Shown: positions 27,455 to 37,699, numbered from the stretch's first letter. The stretch is DNA of 64,000 bases from an uncultured Aquitalea sp. (GCF_945957525.1 NZ_CAMFLA010000004.1:124001-188000), one strand, 5' to 3'. Program-made: numbers and translations. Notes: generated from the sequence alone by a model not told the origin.

Positions 27455-28861
27455 TTACAGGGAGCGGATGTCGACAAAGCGCCCCGACACGGCGGCGGCG
27501 GCGGCCATGGCGGGGCTCACCAGATGGGTGCGACCGCCCTGCCCCTGACGACCTTCAAAATTGCGATTGGACGTGGAGGCGCAGCGCTCGCCCGGCTGCA
27601 GACGGTCGGCGTTCATGGCCAGACACATGGAGCAGCCCGGCTCGCGCCATTCAAAACCGGCTTCGATGAACACCTTGTCCAGCCCTTCGGCCTCGGCCTG
27701 CGCTTTCACCAGACCGGAGCCCGGCACCACCAATACGCGGTTGACGCTGGCGGCCTTCTTGCGGCCGCGCGCCACGGCGGCGGCCTGACGCAGGTCTTCA
27801 ATGCGCGAGTTGGTACAGGAGCCGATGAATACCACGTCGACCGGGATGTCCTTGATCGGGGTATTGGCCTGCAAACCCATGTAAGCCAGCGCGCGCTCGA
27901 TGCTGCCGCGCTTCACCGGGTCCGCTTCCCGCGACGGGTCCGGCACCGCGCCGTCCACATCGGTCACCATCTCGGGCGAGGTGCCCCAAGTGACTTGCGG
28001 CTTGATGTCGCCGGCGTCCAGCGTTACCACGGTATCGAAATGCGCGCCTTCGTCGGAGTGCAGGGTGTTCCAGTAAGCCACCGCGGCGTCCCACTGCGCG
28101 CCCTTGGGCGAGAACGGGCGATCGCGCAGGTAGTCGATGGTTTTATCGTCCACCGCCACCATGCCGGAGCGCGCGCCGCCTTCAATGGCCATATTACACA
28201 GGCTCATGCGGCCTTCCATAGACAGGCCGCGAATGGCTTCGCCGCCAAACTCGATGGCGTAGCCGGTGCCGCCGGCAGTGCCGATCTTGCCGATAATCGC
28301 CAGCGCCACATCCTTGCCGGTGAGGCCTTCGGCCAACTTGCCGTCAACGCGAACCAGCATGTTCTTCGATTTTTTCGCCACCAGACATTGGGTGGCCATG
28401 ACGTGCTCCACCTCGGAAGTGCCGATACCGTGCGCCAGCGCGCCAAAAGCGCCGTGGGTGGAAGTGTGGCTGTCGCCGCAGACCACGGTCATGCCAGGCA
28501 AGGTGGCACCCTGCTCGGGGCCCATCACATGCACGATGCCCTGGCCCTTGTCCTTGAACGGAAAGTAAGCCAGTGCGCCGAATTCCTTGATGTTGGCATC
28601 CAGCGTTTCCACTTGCTGGCGAGAAATCGGGTCCTTGATGCCTTCGTCCCAGTGGTCGGTGGGGGTGTTGTGGTCCGCGGTGGAGACCACGGAATCAACG
28701 CGCCACAATTGGCGGCCGGCCAGCTTCAGGCCTTCGAACGCCTGCGGGCTGGTCACTTCATGCACCAGATGACGATCGATATAAAGCAGCGCGGTGCCGT
28801 CCGCTTCTTCGCGCACCACATGGCTGGACCAGAGCTTGTCGTAAAGGGTTTGTGCTGTCAT
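27455..28861 (-). CDS. leuC: 3-isopropylmalate dehydratase large subunit
   Basis: This 468-residue aconitase-family protein binds a [4Fe-4S] cluster. The cluster cysteines are in [13 protein letters not shown] and [36 protein letters not shown] is the conserved active-site region. The ATG at 28861 ([16 protein letters not shown]) follows AGGAAA. It is the first gene of the leuC-ecn-leuD-SMR-leuB run and is divergent from an XRE regulator. I saw no leader peptide with consecutive Leu codons in 28862-29100. Confidence 0.97.
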   Translation of the reverse strand: MTAQTLYDKLWSSHVVREEADGTALLYIDRHLVHEVTSPQAFEGLKLAGRQLWRVDSVVSTADHNTPTDHWDEGIKDPISRQQVETLDANIKEFGALAYFPFKDKGQGIVHVMGPEQGATLPGMTVVCGDSHTSTHGAFGALAHGIGTSEVEHVMATQCLVAKKSKNMLVRVDGKLAEGLTGKDVALAIIGKIGTAGGTGYAIEFGGEAIRGLSMEGRMSLCNMAIEGGARSGMVAVDDKTIDYLRDRPFSPKGAQWDAAVAYWNTLHSDEGAHFDTVVTLDAGDIKPQVTWGTSPEMVTDVDGAVPDPSREADPVKRGSIERALAYMGLQANTPIKDIPVDVVFIGSCTNSRIEDLRQAAAVARGRKKAASVNRVLVVPGSGLVKAQAEAEGLDKVFIEAGFEWREPGCSMCLAMNADRLQPGERCASTSNRNFEGRQGQGGRTHLVSPAMAAAAAVSGRFVDIRSL

Positions 28862-29022
28862 GGTTTCCTGCTCTTTCACTGGCGGGGCCGTTGCCCTGCC
28901 GGGTTGCCGTATCCGGGGTGGAACCACCCTGACCCGATCATTCTGTCACGCTCCGCTGCGGGCTCACAAGGCAGGCCTTTCGCGGCGACGCTCTTCTGTC
29001 TGCGCCCATCATCGCGCTGCTT

Positions 29023-29052
29023 TTGTTCTGGTACAAGATAAGCATTTATACT
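29023..29052 (+). promoter_or_regulatory. Sigma-70-type promoter of the XRE regulator
   Basis: TTGTTC (29023-29028), an 18-base spacer and TATACT (29047-29052) make a good promoter. A transcript starting near 29059 favours the ATG at 29101 over the in-frame ATG at 29056. Partial inverted repeats around TGGTA overlap it and could be an autoregulatory site. Confidence 0.6.
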
Positions 29053-29100
29053 GGTATGACAACTAATACCCTGAGCACTTCATCTTCACCGGAGTCCGCC

Positions 29101-29883
29101 ATGACCGACGCCAGCAAAACCGGCAGCCCACTGGGCGAATTCCTGCGCGCCCACCGCGAACGCATCACGCCGCAACAAGCCGGCTTGCCCGCCGGCAGCC
29201 GCCGCCGCGCCAAGGGCTTGCGGCGCGAAGAAGTGGCTGCGCTATGCGGCATCAGCCCTACCTGGCTTACCTGGATAGAACAAGGCCGCACCGAGTCCGT
29301 ATCCGCCGGCACGCTGTCAAGGTTGGCCGAAGCGCTGATGCTGACCCACGCCGAACGCGAATACCTGTTCAACCTGGCCGGCCTGAAAAGCCCGCACGAA
29401 ACACCGCCGGACCGGCACCCGCAAGCCCGCCAGGCTCTGCTGGACGCCGTTGGCCATATCGATACGCCCGCTTACGTGATGGATGGCGACTGGTGCGCGC
29501 TGGCATGGAATCGCCCTGCCCAAGCCTTATTTCTGGGCTGGCTGGATCAGGACGAGGAACGCCCTTGCCTGCTGAACTTCATGTTTCTGAACCCGGCGTC
29601 GCAAACGCTGGTGGAGGACTGGCCGACCCGCGCGCGGCGCATGGTGGCGGAATTTCGCGCCGACGTGAGCACAAGGCTGGAAGAAAGCGAACTGGCGGAC
29701 AAAGTGGACAAGCTGCGCAGCGGCAGCGCGGAATTCGACAGCCTGTGGCGACAGCATGACGTGCAAGGCCGCGAAGGCGGCGAGCGCGCCTTCCATCATC
29801 CCGAGCAAGGGCGGCTGGTTTACCGCCAGATCACGCTCAACCTCGCGGTATCGGCCGACTTGAAACTGGTGATGCTGCTCTGA
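29101..29883 (+). CDS. XRE-family regulator with MmyB-like ligand-binding domain
   Basis: This 260-residue protein begins with an HTH_31-type helix-turn-helix (about residues 10-85) with GLRREEVAALCGISPTWLTWIEQGR. It is followed by the PAS-like MmyB domain with DTPAYVMDGDWCALAWNRPA and ending LVYRQITLNLAVSADLKLVML. In actinomycetes this family regulates antibiotic genes and binds fatty acids; target genes here are unknown. It is divergent from leuC and convergent with an MFS permease gene. A promoter is visible upstream. Confidence 0.88.
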   Translation: MTDASKTGSPLGEFLRAHRERITPQQAGLPAGSRRRAKGLRREEVAALCGISPTWLTWIEQGRTESVSAGTLSRLAEALMLTHAEREYLFNLAGLKSPHETPPDRHPQARQALLDAVGHIDTPAYVMDGDWCALAWNRPAQALFLGWLDQDEERPCLLNFMFLNPASQTLVEDWPTRARRMVAEFRADVSTRLEESELADKVDKLRSGSAEFDSLWRQHDVQGREGGERAFHHPEQGRLVYRQITLNLAVSADLKLVMLL

Positions 29884-29968
29884 CGCGCCGCCGGGCCCCT
29901 ACGCGGGGGCGCGGCAAGGCCAAGCCTTTGCCGCTGCGGCAGTGAAGGTTGGCCGAAGCAGCCACGGC

Positions 29969-31129
29969 TCAAGCTTGCCGCGCCGCCGGCTCCGGGCGCA
30001 GCCAGCGCAAGCACACCGCCACCCCCAGCATGGCTGCCGCCACCGACATGCCGAAGGTGGCCATCTGACCGCCCCAGGGCCAGATCAGCCCGCCCACCAA
30101 CCCGCCAGCGCTACCGCCCACACCGAAGGAAGCGATCACATACAGGCCTTGCGCCCGTCCCTGATGCTGCTCGGCAAACAGGCGGTTAATCAGGCCGATG
30201 GAAGTGGCGTGATGCAGGCCGAAAGTCAGCGCGTGCAGGCTTTGCGCCAGCACGGCCATGCCCGGCTGGCGAATCAGCGTGGCAATGATGGCAAAGCGGG
30301 CGACGGCAGCAACCAGCGACGCCAGCATCAGCCGTTCCAGCGAAACGCGCCCCATGATTTTGGGCATCAGGATAAAGACCAGGATTTCACTGATGACCCC
30401 TACCGACCACAACAAGCCGATCAGCCCTTTGTCGTAACCGGCCGCCTTCAGGCCAATGGAGTAGAAGGTGTAATAAGGCCCGTGCGCATAGGCCATGAGA
30501 AAACAGCAAGCAAACAACGCCAGCACTCGCGGCTGGCGCAGGGTGTCGCCAATGGGCTGCGCCAGTGGCCGCTCGCGGCGGCTGCCCACGTCCGGCACCT
30601 GCCAGGCCGCCAGCACGATCACCACCAACAGAAACAACAAGGCCCAAGGCAAACGGGCCAGGCCGATCACATCGAGAATGTAGCCGCCCACCATGGACAG
30701 GCAGACAAAACCGATGGAGCCCCATACCCGCACCCGGCTGTAACGGCCCGGCTGGGCACGCGTCAGATGCGCCGTGCTGGCCTCCACCAACGGCAGCGCC
30801 GCCGCCCAGAAGAAGTGCGATACCGCCAGACTGACGAATATCCACCAGAAGCCGTCGCCCAGGCCGACAAAGGCGAAAGCACCGGCCGACAATAGCGAAG
30901 TGGTAATGATGATGGCGCGGCGGCGGCCCTGACGATCCGCCAGCCAGCCCCACAGGCCGGGCGCGACGATACGCGCCAGCGTCGACAGCGCCACCAGCAC
31001 GGATATCTGCCAGGCGGAAAACGACAAGGACTGCAGATACAGCCCCCAGAACGGGCCAAACAGCCCCTGAAAGGCGAAATAAGCGAAATAGAAGGCCGCG
31101 AACGGCAACAGCGATGGTGAAGCGGACAT
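29969..31129 (-). CDS. MFS transporter, HcaT-like (MFS_1_like) family
   Basis: This 386-residue permease has about twelve membrane segments. It starts LLPFAAFYFAYFAFQGLFGPFWGLYLQ, the shape of 3-phenylpropionate/nucleoside-proton symporter-like proteins such as HcaT and YcaD relatives. ADRQGRRRAIIITTSLL is the MFS loop 2-3 motif. The substrate is unknown. The ATG at 31129 was preferred; the frame extends upstream into the hslR spacer. It lies 40 bases after hslR on the same strand and may be co-transcribed. Confidence 0.82.
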   Translation of the reverse strand: MSASPSLLPFAAFYFAYFAFQGLFGPFWGLYLQSLSFSAWQISVLVALSTLARIVAPGLWGWLADRQGRRRAIIITTSLLSAGAFAFVGLGDGFWWIFVSLAVSHFFWAAALPLVEASTAHLTRAQPGRYSRVRVWGSIGFVCLSMVGGYILDVIGLARLPWALLFLLVVIVLAAWQVPDVGSRRERPLAQPIGDTLRQPRVLALFACCFLMAYAHGPYYTFYSIGLKAAGYDKGLIGLLWSVGVISEILVFILMPKIMGRVSLERLMLASLVAAVARFAIIATLIRQPGMAVLAQSLHALTFGLHHATSIGLINRLFAEQHQGRAQGLYVIASFGVGGSAGGLVGGLIWPWGGQMATFGMSVAAAMLGVAVCLRWLRPEPAARQA

Positions 31130-31169
31130 CAGACAAACCGGTTGTGCCGCGCCAGCGCGGCGGGATGGA

Positions 31170-31583
31170 TCAGGACAGCTTGGATTTGAAACGATCGATA
31201 TCTCGACGCGCGCGCTTGGTGGGTCGCCCGTCGCCATGCGGAAAAGACGTGAACTCCGCCTTCAACTGCAGGCTGCGCTCCTCGCGGGCGGCGGCCGACT
31301 CCGCGCTTTCGCTGTACAGCAATTGCGCCTCCTTGGCCGGCCGACGCTGCGTGGCCAGCGCCAGCACGGTGATGTGGTACTCCAACTGGTTCAGGCGCAG
31401 CAACAGCTTGTCGCCCTCTCTCACCACCCGCGCCGGCTTCACCCGGTCGCCGTTCACCAGCACCCGCCCCAGCTCGATGGCCTCGTGCGCCAGCTGGCGC
31501 GTCTTGTAGAAACGCGCCGCCCACAGCCACTTGTCCAATCGTACCTTGCCGTCGTCTTCGGCCAACGCGTCCTTGCGGCTCAT
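31170..31583 (-). CDS. hslR: Ribosome-associated heat-shock protein Hsp15
   Basis: This 137-residue S4-domain RNA-binding protein contains VRLDKWLWAARFYKTRQLAHEAIELGRV-like S4 residues (about 14-40) and VLVNGDRVKPARVVREGD. It has a basic tail rich in Arg/Lys (GDGRPTKRARRDIDRFK). Hsp15 binds free 50S subunits still carrying nascent chains and helps rescue them. Its ATG overlaps the stop of the preceding FAH-family gene (ATGA), so the two are translationally coupled. Confidence 0.93.
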   Translation of the reverse strand: MSRKDALAEDDGKVRLDKWLWAARFYKTRQLAHEAIELGRVLVNGDRVKPARVVREGDKLLLRLNQLEYHITVLALATQRRPAKEAQLLYSESAESAAAREERSLQLKAEFTSFPHGDGRPTKRARRDIDRFKSKLS

Positions 31584-32233
31584 GCGCGCACCCGCCAGAA
31601 CGCTTTCAGCAGCCCATCCAGCGACAACTGCAATGCGTCGCCCGCATGCAGGGCGGCCACCCCTTCCGGCGTGCCGGTATAGATGAGATCGCCCTCTTGC
31701 AAACCATATACGCAGGACAGGTAGTGAATGATGTAAGCCACCGGGAACAGCATCATGCAAGAAGAGCCCTGTTGGCGCACAGCACCGTTGACATCCAGCC
31801 GCAGGCTCAAGGCTTGCGGATCTCTGACCTTGTCCGCCGCCACCAGCGCGGATACGCAGGCCGCATGACGAAAACCCTTGCACTTGGTCCAGGGTGCGCC
31901 TTTTTGCTTGGCGAGGGACTGCACGTCCCGCGCGGTGAGATCCAGACCGATGCCATAACCCGCCACATGCGACAGCGCCTCGGCAACGGGAATATCGTCG
32001 CCGCCCTTGCCGATCAGCACCACCAGCTCGGTTTCATGATGCACATCCTCCGAGAAGCCAGGCAGGACAATGTCTTCGCCCTCGCGCAGCAAGGCCGAGG
32101 TGGGCTTGAGAAACACCATCGGCTCGCTTTCCACCGCATTGCCCAGCTCTGCGGCATGGGCGGCGTAGTTGCGTCCGATACAGAAAATATTGGCTACCGG
32201 CTTTTCAAGGCCGTCCAGAATCACATGCGCCAT
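31580..32233 (-). CDS. Fumarylacetoacetate hydrolase-family protein (YcgM-like acylpyruvase)
   Basis: This 217-residue FAH-fold enzyme has the metal-binding acidic residues in HHETELVVLIGK and the catalytic part GYGIGLDLTARDVQ. Near the C-terminus comes LIYTGTPEGVAALHAGD. The length and pattern match the short YcgM/FAHD1 branch, which hydrolyses acylpyruvates or decarboxylates oxaloacetate. The ATG at 32233 follows AGGAGA. It shares an ATGA overlap with hslR. Confidence 0.88.
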   Translation of the reverse strand: MAHVILDGLEKPVANIFCIGRNYAAHAAELGNAVESEPMVFLKPTSALLREGEDIVLPGFSEDVHHETELVVLIGKGGDDIPVAEALSHVAGYGIGLDLTARDVQSLAKQKGAPWTKCKGFRHAACVSALVAADKVRDPQALSLRLDVNGAVRQQGSSCMMLFPVAYIIHYLSCVYGLQEGDLIYTGTPEGVAALHAGDALQLSLDGLLKAFWRVRA

Positions 32234-32591
32234 GGGTTTCTCCTGCTGGGGGCCGGACATTATCCCAGAACCCTGCCTAAGGTGACAGAGCGACATCTTC
32301 AATGATGCAGTGCGGAACCCCATGCCATTGCGCCGGTCTGCCATCAACAGGACCTGCGCAAGCCAGACGCGGCACAGGTTAAGGACATGGACATTTTTTG
32401 TGCATCGCGCAACAACCCCATCCCCGATCAGGCCATTTTCCCGCCTTGCAGGCGCTTCAGGCTGAAAATGTCATACAGTCCTGTTACATTCTTTTCCGTA
32501 CTCCCTGTCGTCCCAGGGTTTGCAGCCCTGCGGTAACGGGTGCGGTCGCATAACACCATTCCCCCTATAAAGGCTCGTTAAGGAGAACACC
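32234..32591. other. Gene-free divergent region upstream of phaC
   Basis: These 358 bases between the FAH-family gene and phaC hold no convincing ORF. GATAAT upstream of the FAH gene and TATAAA at 32566-32571 near phaC could be -10 elements, but I found no good -35 partners. The short inverted repeat CGCCT/AGGCG lies near 32442. Nothing else is recognisable. Confidence 0.4.
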
Positions 32592-34364
32592 TTGACTCAG
32601 GAAACCACCGCTTCCCTGGAGAGTTTTTTCTCCAGCCTCTCCGAGGCCAACCAGAAATGGATGCAGCAGTTCGTCAACTCGATGACGGCAGGTATGCCTC
32701 TTGATGCGGCGGCCAATCCGATTTCCGGCGCATGGAGCCAGATGCTCAACAGCACCAATCAGCTTTTGGCGCTGCAAGGCAACCTCTACCAGCAACAGAT
32801 GAACCTGTGGATGCAGTTCCTGGGGCAACCGACCGCCGCCGGGCAGGCCAGCGCCGCTCCCGCCGGCAGCGACCGCCGCTTCTCCGCGCCGGAATGGAGC
32901 GACCATCCCTTCTTCAGTTTCCTCAAGCAAAGCTATCTGCAAACTTCCAAGTGGATGACCGAGCTGGTGGATCAATCCCAGCTGGACGACGAGGCCAAGG
33001 AAAAACTGTCCTTCGCCACACGTCAGTACATTGACGCCATGTCGCCCAGCAACTTCATGCTGACCAACCCCGAGGTCATCAAGCGCGCCATCGAGACCAA
33101 GGGTGAAAGCCTGGTTGAAGGCATGAAGAACATGGTGGACGACATCCAGAAGGGCCACATCTCGATGTCGGACGAAAGCAAGTTCGAGATTGGCAAGAAC
33201 ATCTGTGTCACTCCGGGCCAGGTGGTGTTCCGCAACGAACTGATCGAACTGATCCAGTACACCCCCACTACCGAACAGGTTTACGAAAAGCCGCTGCTGA
33301 TCGTGCCGCCCTGCATCAACAAGTACTACCTGATGGACCTGCAGCCGGACAACTCCATGGTTCGCCACTTTGTGGCGCAGGGCTATCGCGTATTCCTGGT
33401 GAGCTGGCGCTCCGCCGTGCCGGAAATGAAGCATTTCACATGGGAAACCTACATCGAGAAGGGCGTGATCGATGCCGCGGAAACCGTGAAGAAAATCACC
33501 AAGCAGCCCAGCATGAACGCGCTCGGCTTCTGCGTGGGCGGCGTCATCCTCACCACCGCGCTGTGCGTAATGCAGGCCAAGGGCATCAAGCTGATCGACA
33601 GCGCCACCTTCATGACCTCGCTGGTAGACCATGAAGATCCGGGCGAAATCCGCGTCTTCATCGACGAAAACCTGGTGGCCAGCCGCGAGGCCAAGCTCGC
33701 CAATGGCGGCATCATCAGCGGCAAGGAAATCGGCCGCACCTTCGCCAGCCTGCGCGCCAACGACCTGGTGTGGAACTACGTCGTCAACAACTACCTGCTG
33801 GGCAAGACCCCGGCGCCGTTCGACCTGCTCTACTGGAACAACGACGCCGTGGACCTGCCGCTGCCGATGCACACCTTCCTGCTGCGCCAGTTCTATCTGA
33901 ACAATGCGCTGACCAAGCAAGGCGCCATCACCCTGTGCGGCGTGCCCATCGATGTTTCCAAGATCGACATCCCGCTTTACGTCTTCGCCGCCCGCGAAGA
34001 CCACATCGTGCCCTGGAAATCCGCCTACTCCGGCGTCAAGTACTTCACCGGCGCGCCGTCCCGCCGCTACGTGCTGGGCGCGTCCGGCCACATCGCCGGC
34101 TCCATCAACCCGGTCACAAAGGACAAGCGCAACTACTGGGTGAATGAAAACCTGCCAACGGGTTCGGACGAATGGCTGGAAGGCGCGCAAAGCCTGCCCG
34201 GCAGCTGGTGGAAGGACTGGGACGGCTGGCTGGCCCCGCAATCCGGCAAGAAAGTGGCCGCGCCCAAAACCTTTGGCAACAAGGACTTCCCGCCGCTGAC
34301 GGCCGCCCCCGGCACCTATGTGCTGGCCAAGGCGCTGCCGGCTGTGGTCGCCTCGCTGCAATAA
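32592..34364 (+). CDS. phaC: Class I polyhydroxyalkanoate synthase
   Basis: This 590-residue enzyme polymerises (R)-3-hydroxyacyl-CoA into storage polyester granules. The lipase-like box GFCVGG carries catalytic C314, D470 is in REDHIVPW and H500 in SGHIAGS. The N-terminal half (residues 1-200) is the variable class I domain. The start is TTG at 32592 with AAGGAG upstream. It is followed by phaA, the arrangement known from Chromobacterium violaceum; no phaB reductase is in this window. Confidence 0.96.
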   Translation: MTQETTASLESFFSSLSEANQKWMQQFVNSMTAGMPLDAAANPISGAWSQMLNSTNQLLALQGNLYQQQMNLWMQFLGQPTAAGQASAAPAGSDRRFSAPEWSDHPFFSFLKQSYLQTSKWMTELVDQSQLDDEAKEKLSFATRQYIDAMSPSNFMLTNPEVIKRAIETKGESLVEGMKNMVDDIQKGHISMSDESKFEIGKNICVTPGQVVFRNELIELIQYTPTTEQVYEKPLLIVPPCINKYYLMDLQPDNSMVRHFVAQGYRVFLVSWRSAVPEMKHFTWETYIEKGVIDAAETVKKITKQPSMNALGFCVGGVILTTALCVMQAKGIKLIDSATFMTSLVDHEDPGEIRVFIDENLVASREAKLANGGIISGKEIGRTFASLRANDLVWNYVVNNYLLGKTPAPFDLLYWNNDAVDLPLPMHTFLLRQFYLNNALTKQGAITLCGVPIDVSKIDIPLYVFAAREDHIVPWKSAYSGVKYFTGAPSRRYVLGASGHIAGSINPVTKDKRNYWVNENLPTGSDEWLEGAQSLPGSWWKDWDGWLAPQSGKKVAAPKTFGNKDFPPLTAAPGTYVLAKALPAVVASLQ

Positions 34365-34528
34365 AGCGCAGACCGATGCCTGACACGGCCTTCGGCAAAC
34401 ATCCCGCCGTCAAGACGCGGATGCCGTCGGCCCAGTCGGACTGCCCTCACCCCGCCCGGCGCCTTGCGGCGTCTGGCCGGGCATCCACGCGATGCCCTTA
34501 CCGCCCCTGAACATAACGGAGAAACATC

Positions 34529-35710
34529 ATGCAAGAAGTCGTCATCGTTGCAGCAGTCCGCACCGCCGTCGGCAGTTTTGGCGGCGCGCTGGCCAAGGTG
34601 CCGGCCCCGGAGTTGGGCGCCACCGTCATCAAGGGTCTGCTGGCGCAAACCGGCGTCAAGCCGGAAGACGTCAGCGAAGTGATTCTCGGCCAGGTGCTGA
34701 CCGCAGGCGTCGGCCAGAACCCTGCCCGCCAGGCCCTGATCAAGGCTGGCCTGCCGCAGACTACACCGGCCTCCACCCTCAACGTGGTGTGCGGCTCCGG
34801 CCTGCGCGCCGTGCATCTGGCCGCACAGGCCATTGCTGCGGGCGACGCTGAAATCGTCATCGCCGGCGGTCAGGAAAACATGTCGCTGTCCCCGCACATC
34901 CTGCCGGGCTCCCGCGACGGTTTCCGCATGGGCAATGCTCAACTGGTGGACACCATGGTGGCCGACGGCCTGACCGACGTGTACAACCAGTACCACATGG
35001 GCATCACCGCCGAAAACGTGGCGGAAAAGTACGGCATCACCCGCGAAGAACAGGACGCGCTGGCGCTGTCCTCGCAAAACCGCGCCGAAGCGGCCCAGAA
35101 GGCCGGCAAGTTCAAGGATGAAATCGTTCCGGTGCTGGTACCGCAACGCAAGGGCGATCCACTGGCCGTGGATGCCGACGAATACATCAAGCACGGCGCA
35201 ACCGCCGAAGGCCTGGCCAAGCTGCGCCCTGCCTTCAAGAAAGACGGCACCGTCACCGCCGGCAACGCCTCCGGCATCAATGACGGCGCCGCCGCCGTGA
35301 TGCTCATGAGCGCCGCCAAGGCCGACCAGCTGGGCCTGAAGCCGCTGGCCGTGATCCGCGGCTACGCGCTCACCGGCTGCGCACCGGAAATCATGGGCAT
35401 CGGCCCGGTGGCCGCCACCCGCAAGGCGCTGGAAAAAGCGGGCTGGAGCGTCGATCAGCTGGATCTGGTGGAAGCCAACGAAGCCTTCGCCGCACAGGCG
35501 CTGGGCGTAGCCCGCGAACTGGGTTGGAGCAGCGACAAGGTGAACGTCAACGGCGGTGCCATCGCCTTGGGGCACCCCATCGGTGCCTCCGGCTGCCGCG
35601 TACTGGTGACCCTGCTGCATGAAATGCAGCGCCGCGACGCCAAAAAAGGCCTCGCCACGTTGTGCATCGGCGGCGGCATGGGCGTGGCGCTGGCGGTTGA
35701 GCGCCCGTAA
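34529..35710 (+). CDS. phaA: Acetyl-CoA C-acetyltransferase (beta-ketothiolase)
   Basis: This 393-residue biosynthetic thiolase condenses two acetyl-CoA to acetoacetyl-CoA. The acyl-accepting C88 is in [11 protein letters not shown], the catalytic histidine in [12 protein letters not shown] and the second cysteine in LCIGGGMG. The SD GGAG is eight bases before the ATG. It is the second gene after phaC and ends at a strong terminator. It should supply precursor for PHB together with a reductase coded elsewhere. Confidence 0.96.
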   Translation: MQEVVIVAAVRTAVGSFGGALAKVPAPELGATVIKGLLAQTGVKPEDVSEVILGQVLTAGVGQNPARQALIKAGLPQTTPASTLNVVCGSGLRAVHLAAQAIAAGDAEIVIAGGQENMSLSPHILPGSRDGFRMGNAQLVDTMVADGLTDVYNQYHMGITAENVAEKYGITREEQDALALSSQNRAEAAQKAGKFKDEIVPVLVPQRKGDPLAVDADEYIKHGATAEGLAKLRPAFKKDGTVTAGNASGINDGAAAVMLMSAAKADQLGLKPLAVIRGYALTGCAPEIMGIGPVAATRKALEKAGWSVDQLDLVEANEAFAAQALGVARELGWSSDKVNVNGGAIALGHPIGASGCRVLVTLLHEMQRRDAKKGLATLCIGGGMGVALAVERP

Positions 35711-35736
35711 GCGCGACCTCCTCCCAATGCAACGCC

Positions 35737-35764
35737 AAACCGGGCCTCACGGCCCGGTTTTTTT
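35737..35764 (+). terminator. Terminator of phaC-phaA
   Basis: A 10-bp perfect stem AAACCGGGCC (35737-35746) / GGCCCGGTTT (35751-35760) with a TCAC loop is followed by TTTT. It lies 27 bases past the phaA stop. Confidence 0.93.
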
Positions 35765-35770
35765 ATGCAT

Positions 35771-35799
35771 AAAAAAACCCCGGCGCGTGCACACCGGGG
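35771..35799 (-). terminator. Minus-strand terminator of the candidate sRNA / YkgJ-like transcript
   Basis: Stem CCCCGG (35778-35783) / CCGGGG (35794-35799) is followed on the minus strand by seven T. It is about 230 bases from the nearest minus-strand stop codon and so points to an untranslated transcript in between. Confidence 0.85.
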
Positions 35800-35978
35800 C
35801 AGTATCGACCAACCGCCCTGAGGTTGGCCGAAAGGTCGCGTCCTTGATGCCGGCCCCACCGGCAATCCCTCGTTCCCGACTTGCGCCGGGCGCTATGGCA
35901 CGATGCCTGCCTGTGCCGGCGAGCGAGAGGTTTTGCTGGCAGCTCCGACTCCCGACGGCAGAAAATCCGCCGTCGCAT
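35771..35978 (-). ncRNA. Candidate small RNA with its own promoter and terminator
   Basis: Between phaA and the YkgJ-like gene there is a gene-free minus-strand segment bounded by a promoter (TTGGCA-16-TATTCT, 35985-36012) and an intrinsic terminator (35771-35799). The predicted RNA is about 205 nt. A 7-bp hairpin CGACGGC/GCCGTCG lies near its 5' end (35953-35975), and a GGCAC/GTGCC hairpin nested in CGCCG/CGGCG lies in its middle. It carries a copy of the repeated word at 35823-35832. I do not recognise a known family: it lacks SRP, tmRNA and RNase P signature sequences. Confidence 0.4.
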
Positions 35979-35984
35979 GGTTTC

Positions 35985-36012
35985 AGAATAGCTCGCCGAT
36001 ACAGCTTGCCAA
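35985..36012 (-). promoter_or_regulatory. Promoter of the candidate sRNA
   Basis: On the minus strand TTGGCA (36007-36012) is separated by 16 bases from TATTCT (35985-35990). It lies just after the YkgJ-like stop codon, where no protein gene needs a promoter in this direction. Confidence 0.45.
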
Positions 36013-36026
36013 GCGGTGTTTCCGCC

Positions 36027-36374
36027 TCAGTCCAGCGGCAGCGGCGGCAAGCCGTGGCGGGAACGCGCGCGGTTGCAGGCTTCCTCAAACACGCCAATGC
36101 CGGCGCGAGCGCCAAACTCTCGGCAAGGCGACGGGCGTTCCTTGTAGATGGCGCAACTAACCGACTCCCCCACCTTGCCTGTCAGCGCAGCACAGCGCGG
36201 ATTGGCGTAATCGGTACCGCGCAGCCGGTACAGGGTGGCGGTCTCCTGGTCGGCCAGGCCGGCAGGCACGCAGCCGCCCGGCTCGCTGTCCAACTCGGAA
36301 TAATGGAAAGTAACGCGAAAGGCGGCGCAACAGGCACCGCATTGCTGACAGACATTGAGTGCGGGTTTGCTCAT
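36027..36374 (-). CDS. YkgJ-family cysteine-cluster (zinc/iron-chelating) protein
   Basis: This 115-residue protein has the CxBCGACC-type metal cluster signature VCQQCGACCAAFRV near the N-terminus. Further cysteines follow in EPGGCVPAG, PRCAAL, VSCAIYKERPSPCREFG and EEACNRA. The ATG at 36374 gives this clean N-terminus; the frame continues upstream over the neighbouring divergent gene's 5' region. The family is thought to bind metal, with no assigned role. It is divergent from the phosphodiesterase gene and only about 70 bases away. Confidence 0.85.
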   Translation of the reverse strand: MSKPALNVCQQCGACCAAFRVTFHYSELDSEPGGCVPAGLADQETATLYRLRGTDYANPRCAALTGKVGESVSCAIYKERPSPCREFGARAGIGVFEEACNRARSRHGLPPLPLD

Positions 36375-36447
36375 GATGAAAGCGGAGTGTGGCAGGCCTC
36401 GGCAGTATGCCTGTAAGCTGCAAGCTTTGCAGCCCGGACGCATCCCC

Positions 36448-37641
36448 ATGCCCAGCACCTTGCCTTTTCGCCTGCCCGACTATCAGGGCGGCAGCCTGTG
36501 CAATCTGGCGGCCAGTCTTGCCGCCGAGCTGGGCGGCCCGGATACCGGCCTGCCGCCTCTGGCTGCGCCGTGGCTGGCGGGGATCGGCCGGCATCGCCAT
36601 GTGGCGCTCATCCTCATCGACGGCATGGGCAGCGCCCAGCTGGAACAACTGGGGCCTGACAGCGTGCTGCGCCGCCATCAGGTGGCTGCAGTGGATGCCG
36701 TATTCCCGCCCACCACCTCAGCCTCCATCACCTCCTTGATGACCGGCCTGGCACCGGCCGCGCACGGCCTGACCGGCTGGCATGTGCTGGCACGCCGGGG
36801 TTTGCCGAAGGAATCCATCGTCACCCCCTTGCCACTCAGCACCCGCAGTCCTCGCGCGGGCGCGCTGATGCCTGTCGCACTGGCGCAAATACTCCTGACT
36901 GCGCCGCCCTTGTTCGACTGTCTGGCCCGTCCGGCTCGCGTGCTGCAGCCTCACTACATTGCAGGTTCACCCTACAGCCTGCATCACGCTGGTCAGGCAG
37001 AACGCCTTGCCTGGCAAGACACCGCGGACGCCTTCGGCCAGCTGGCGGCAGGCTTCTGCGCCGCCGCGCCCGCCTTTCACTACCTGTACCTGCCGCAGCT
37101 CGACAGCCTGATGCACCGCTTGGGCACAAGCGCGCCGGCAGTGAAGACCCTGTTTGACGAACTGGATCGCAGCTTTGCGGCGCTGTTCGAGGCCGCGGAC
37201 GCCCATGATGCGGCCCTGCTGGTCACCGCCGATCACGGATTTGTCGATACGCCGCGTGAGAGGCTGATCAGCCTGGATGAAGACCACCCGTCCCTGTACG
37301 CCATGCTGCGCGCACCCCTGAGCGGCGAAAGGCGCGCCGCTTTCTGCCATGTCAAACCCGGCATGAAAGCCGCTTTTCTCGCCCAAGCGCAGCTTGCACT
37401 TGGGCATGCCTGCCATGTAGTGGACAGCCAACTGCTGTTGCAACACGGCGCCTTTGGTCCCGGCGCGCACCCAGAACTGGTCTTGCGCGCAGGCGATGCC
37501 GCCCTGCTGGCGAAGGACGACTGGAGCCTGCGCGACACCTTGCCCGATGAAAAACCGCACCATCTGCCGGGGCAGCATGGCGGCATCAGCGATGCGGAAC
37601 GCCTGTCGCCGCTGATCTTGCGCCTCCCCCGCAAGAACTAG
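36448..37641 (+). CDS. Alkaline-phosphatase-superfamily phosphodiesterase/nucleotide pyrophosphatase
   Basis: This 397-residue protein belongs to the type I phosphodiesterase fold. The metal-binding aspartate is in VALILIDGMGSAQ and the nucleophile threonine in FPPTTSASITSLMTG. A second metal site is in LYLPQLDSLMHRLG, and TADHGFVD and LPGQHGGIS supply the remaining Asp/His ligands. There is no signal peptide, so it is probably cytoplasmic. The start at 36448 (MPSTLPFRLPDYQGG) lacks a strong Shine-Dalgarno and is less certain. The substrate is unknown. Confidence 0.82.
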   Translation: MPSTLPFRLPDYQGGSLCNLAASLAAELGGPDTGLPPLAAPWLAGIGRHRHVALILIDGMGSAQLEQLGPDSVLRRHQVAAVDAVFPPTTSASITSLMTGLAPAAHGLTGWHVLARRGLPKESIVTPLPLSTRSPRAGALMPVALAQILLTAPPLFDCLARPARVLQPHYIAGSPYSLHHAGQAERLAWQDTADAFGQLAAGFCAAAPAFHYLYLPQLDSLMHRLGTSAPAVKTLFDELDRSFAALFEAADAHDAALLVTADHGFVDTPRERLISLDEDHPSLYAMLRAPLSGERRAAFCHVKPGMKAAFLAQAQLALGHACHVVDSQLLLQHGAFGPGAHPELVLRAGDAALLAKDDWSLRDTLPDEKPHHLPGQHGGISDAERLSPLILRLPRKN

Positions 37642-37699
37642 CCCTTATCCTGCCGGCGGCGGATGGCGATACGGCGGCGGCACGCCGCACAATACCAGA

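Noticed and set aside
32565..34361. Long antisense frame over phaC
   Set aside because: PhaC with its full catalytic triad occupies the plus strand; the antisense product has no recognisable features.
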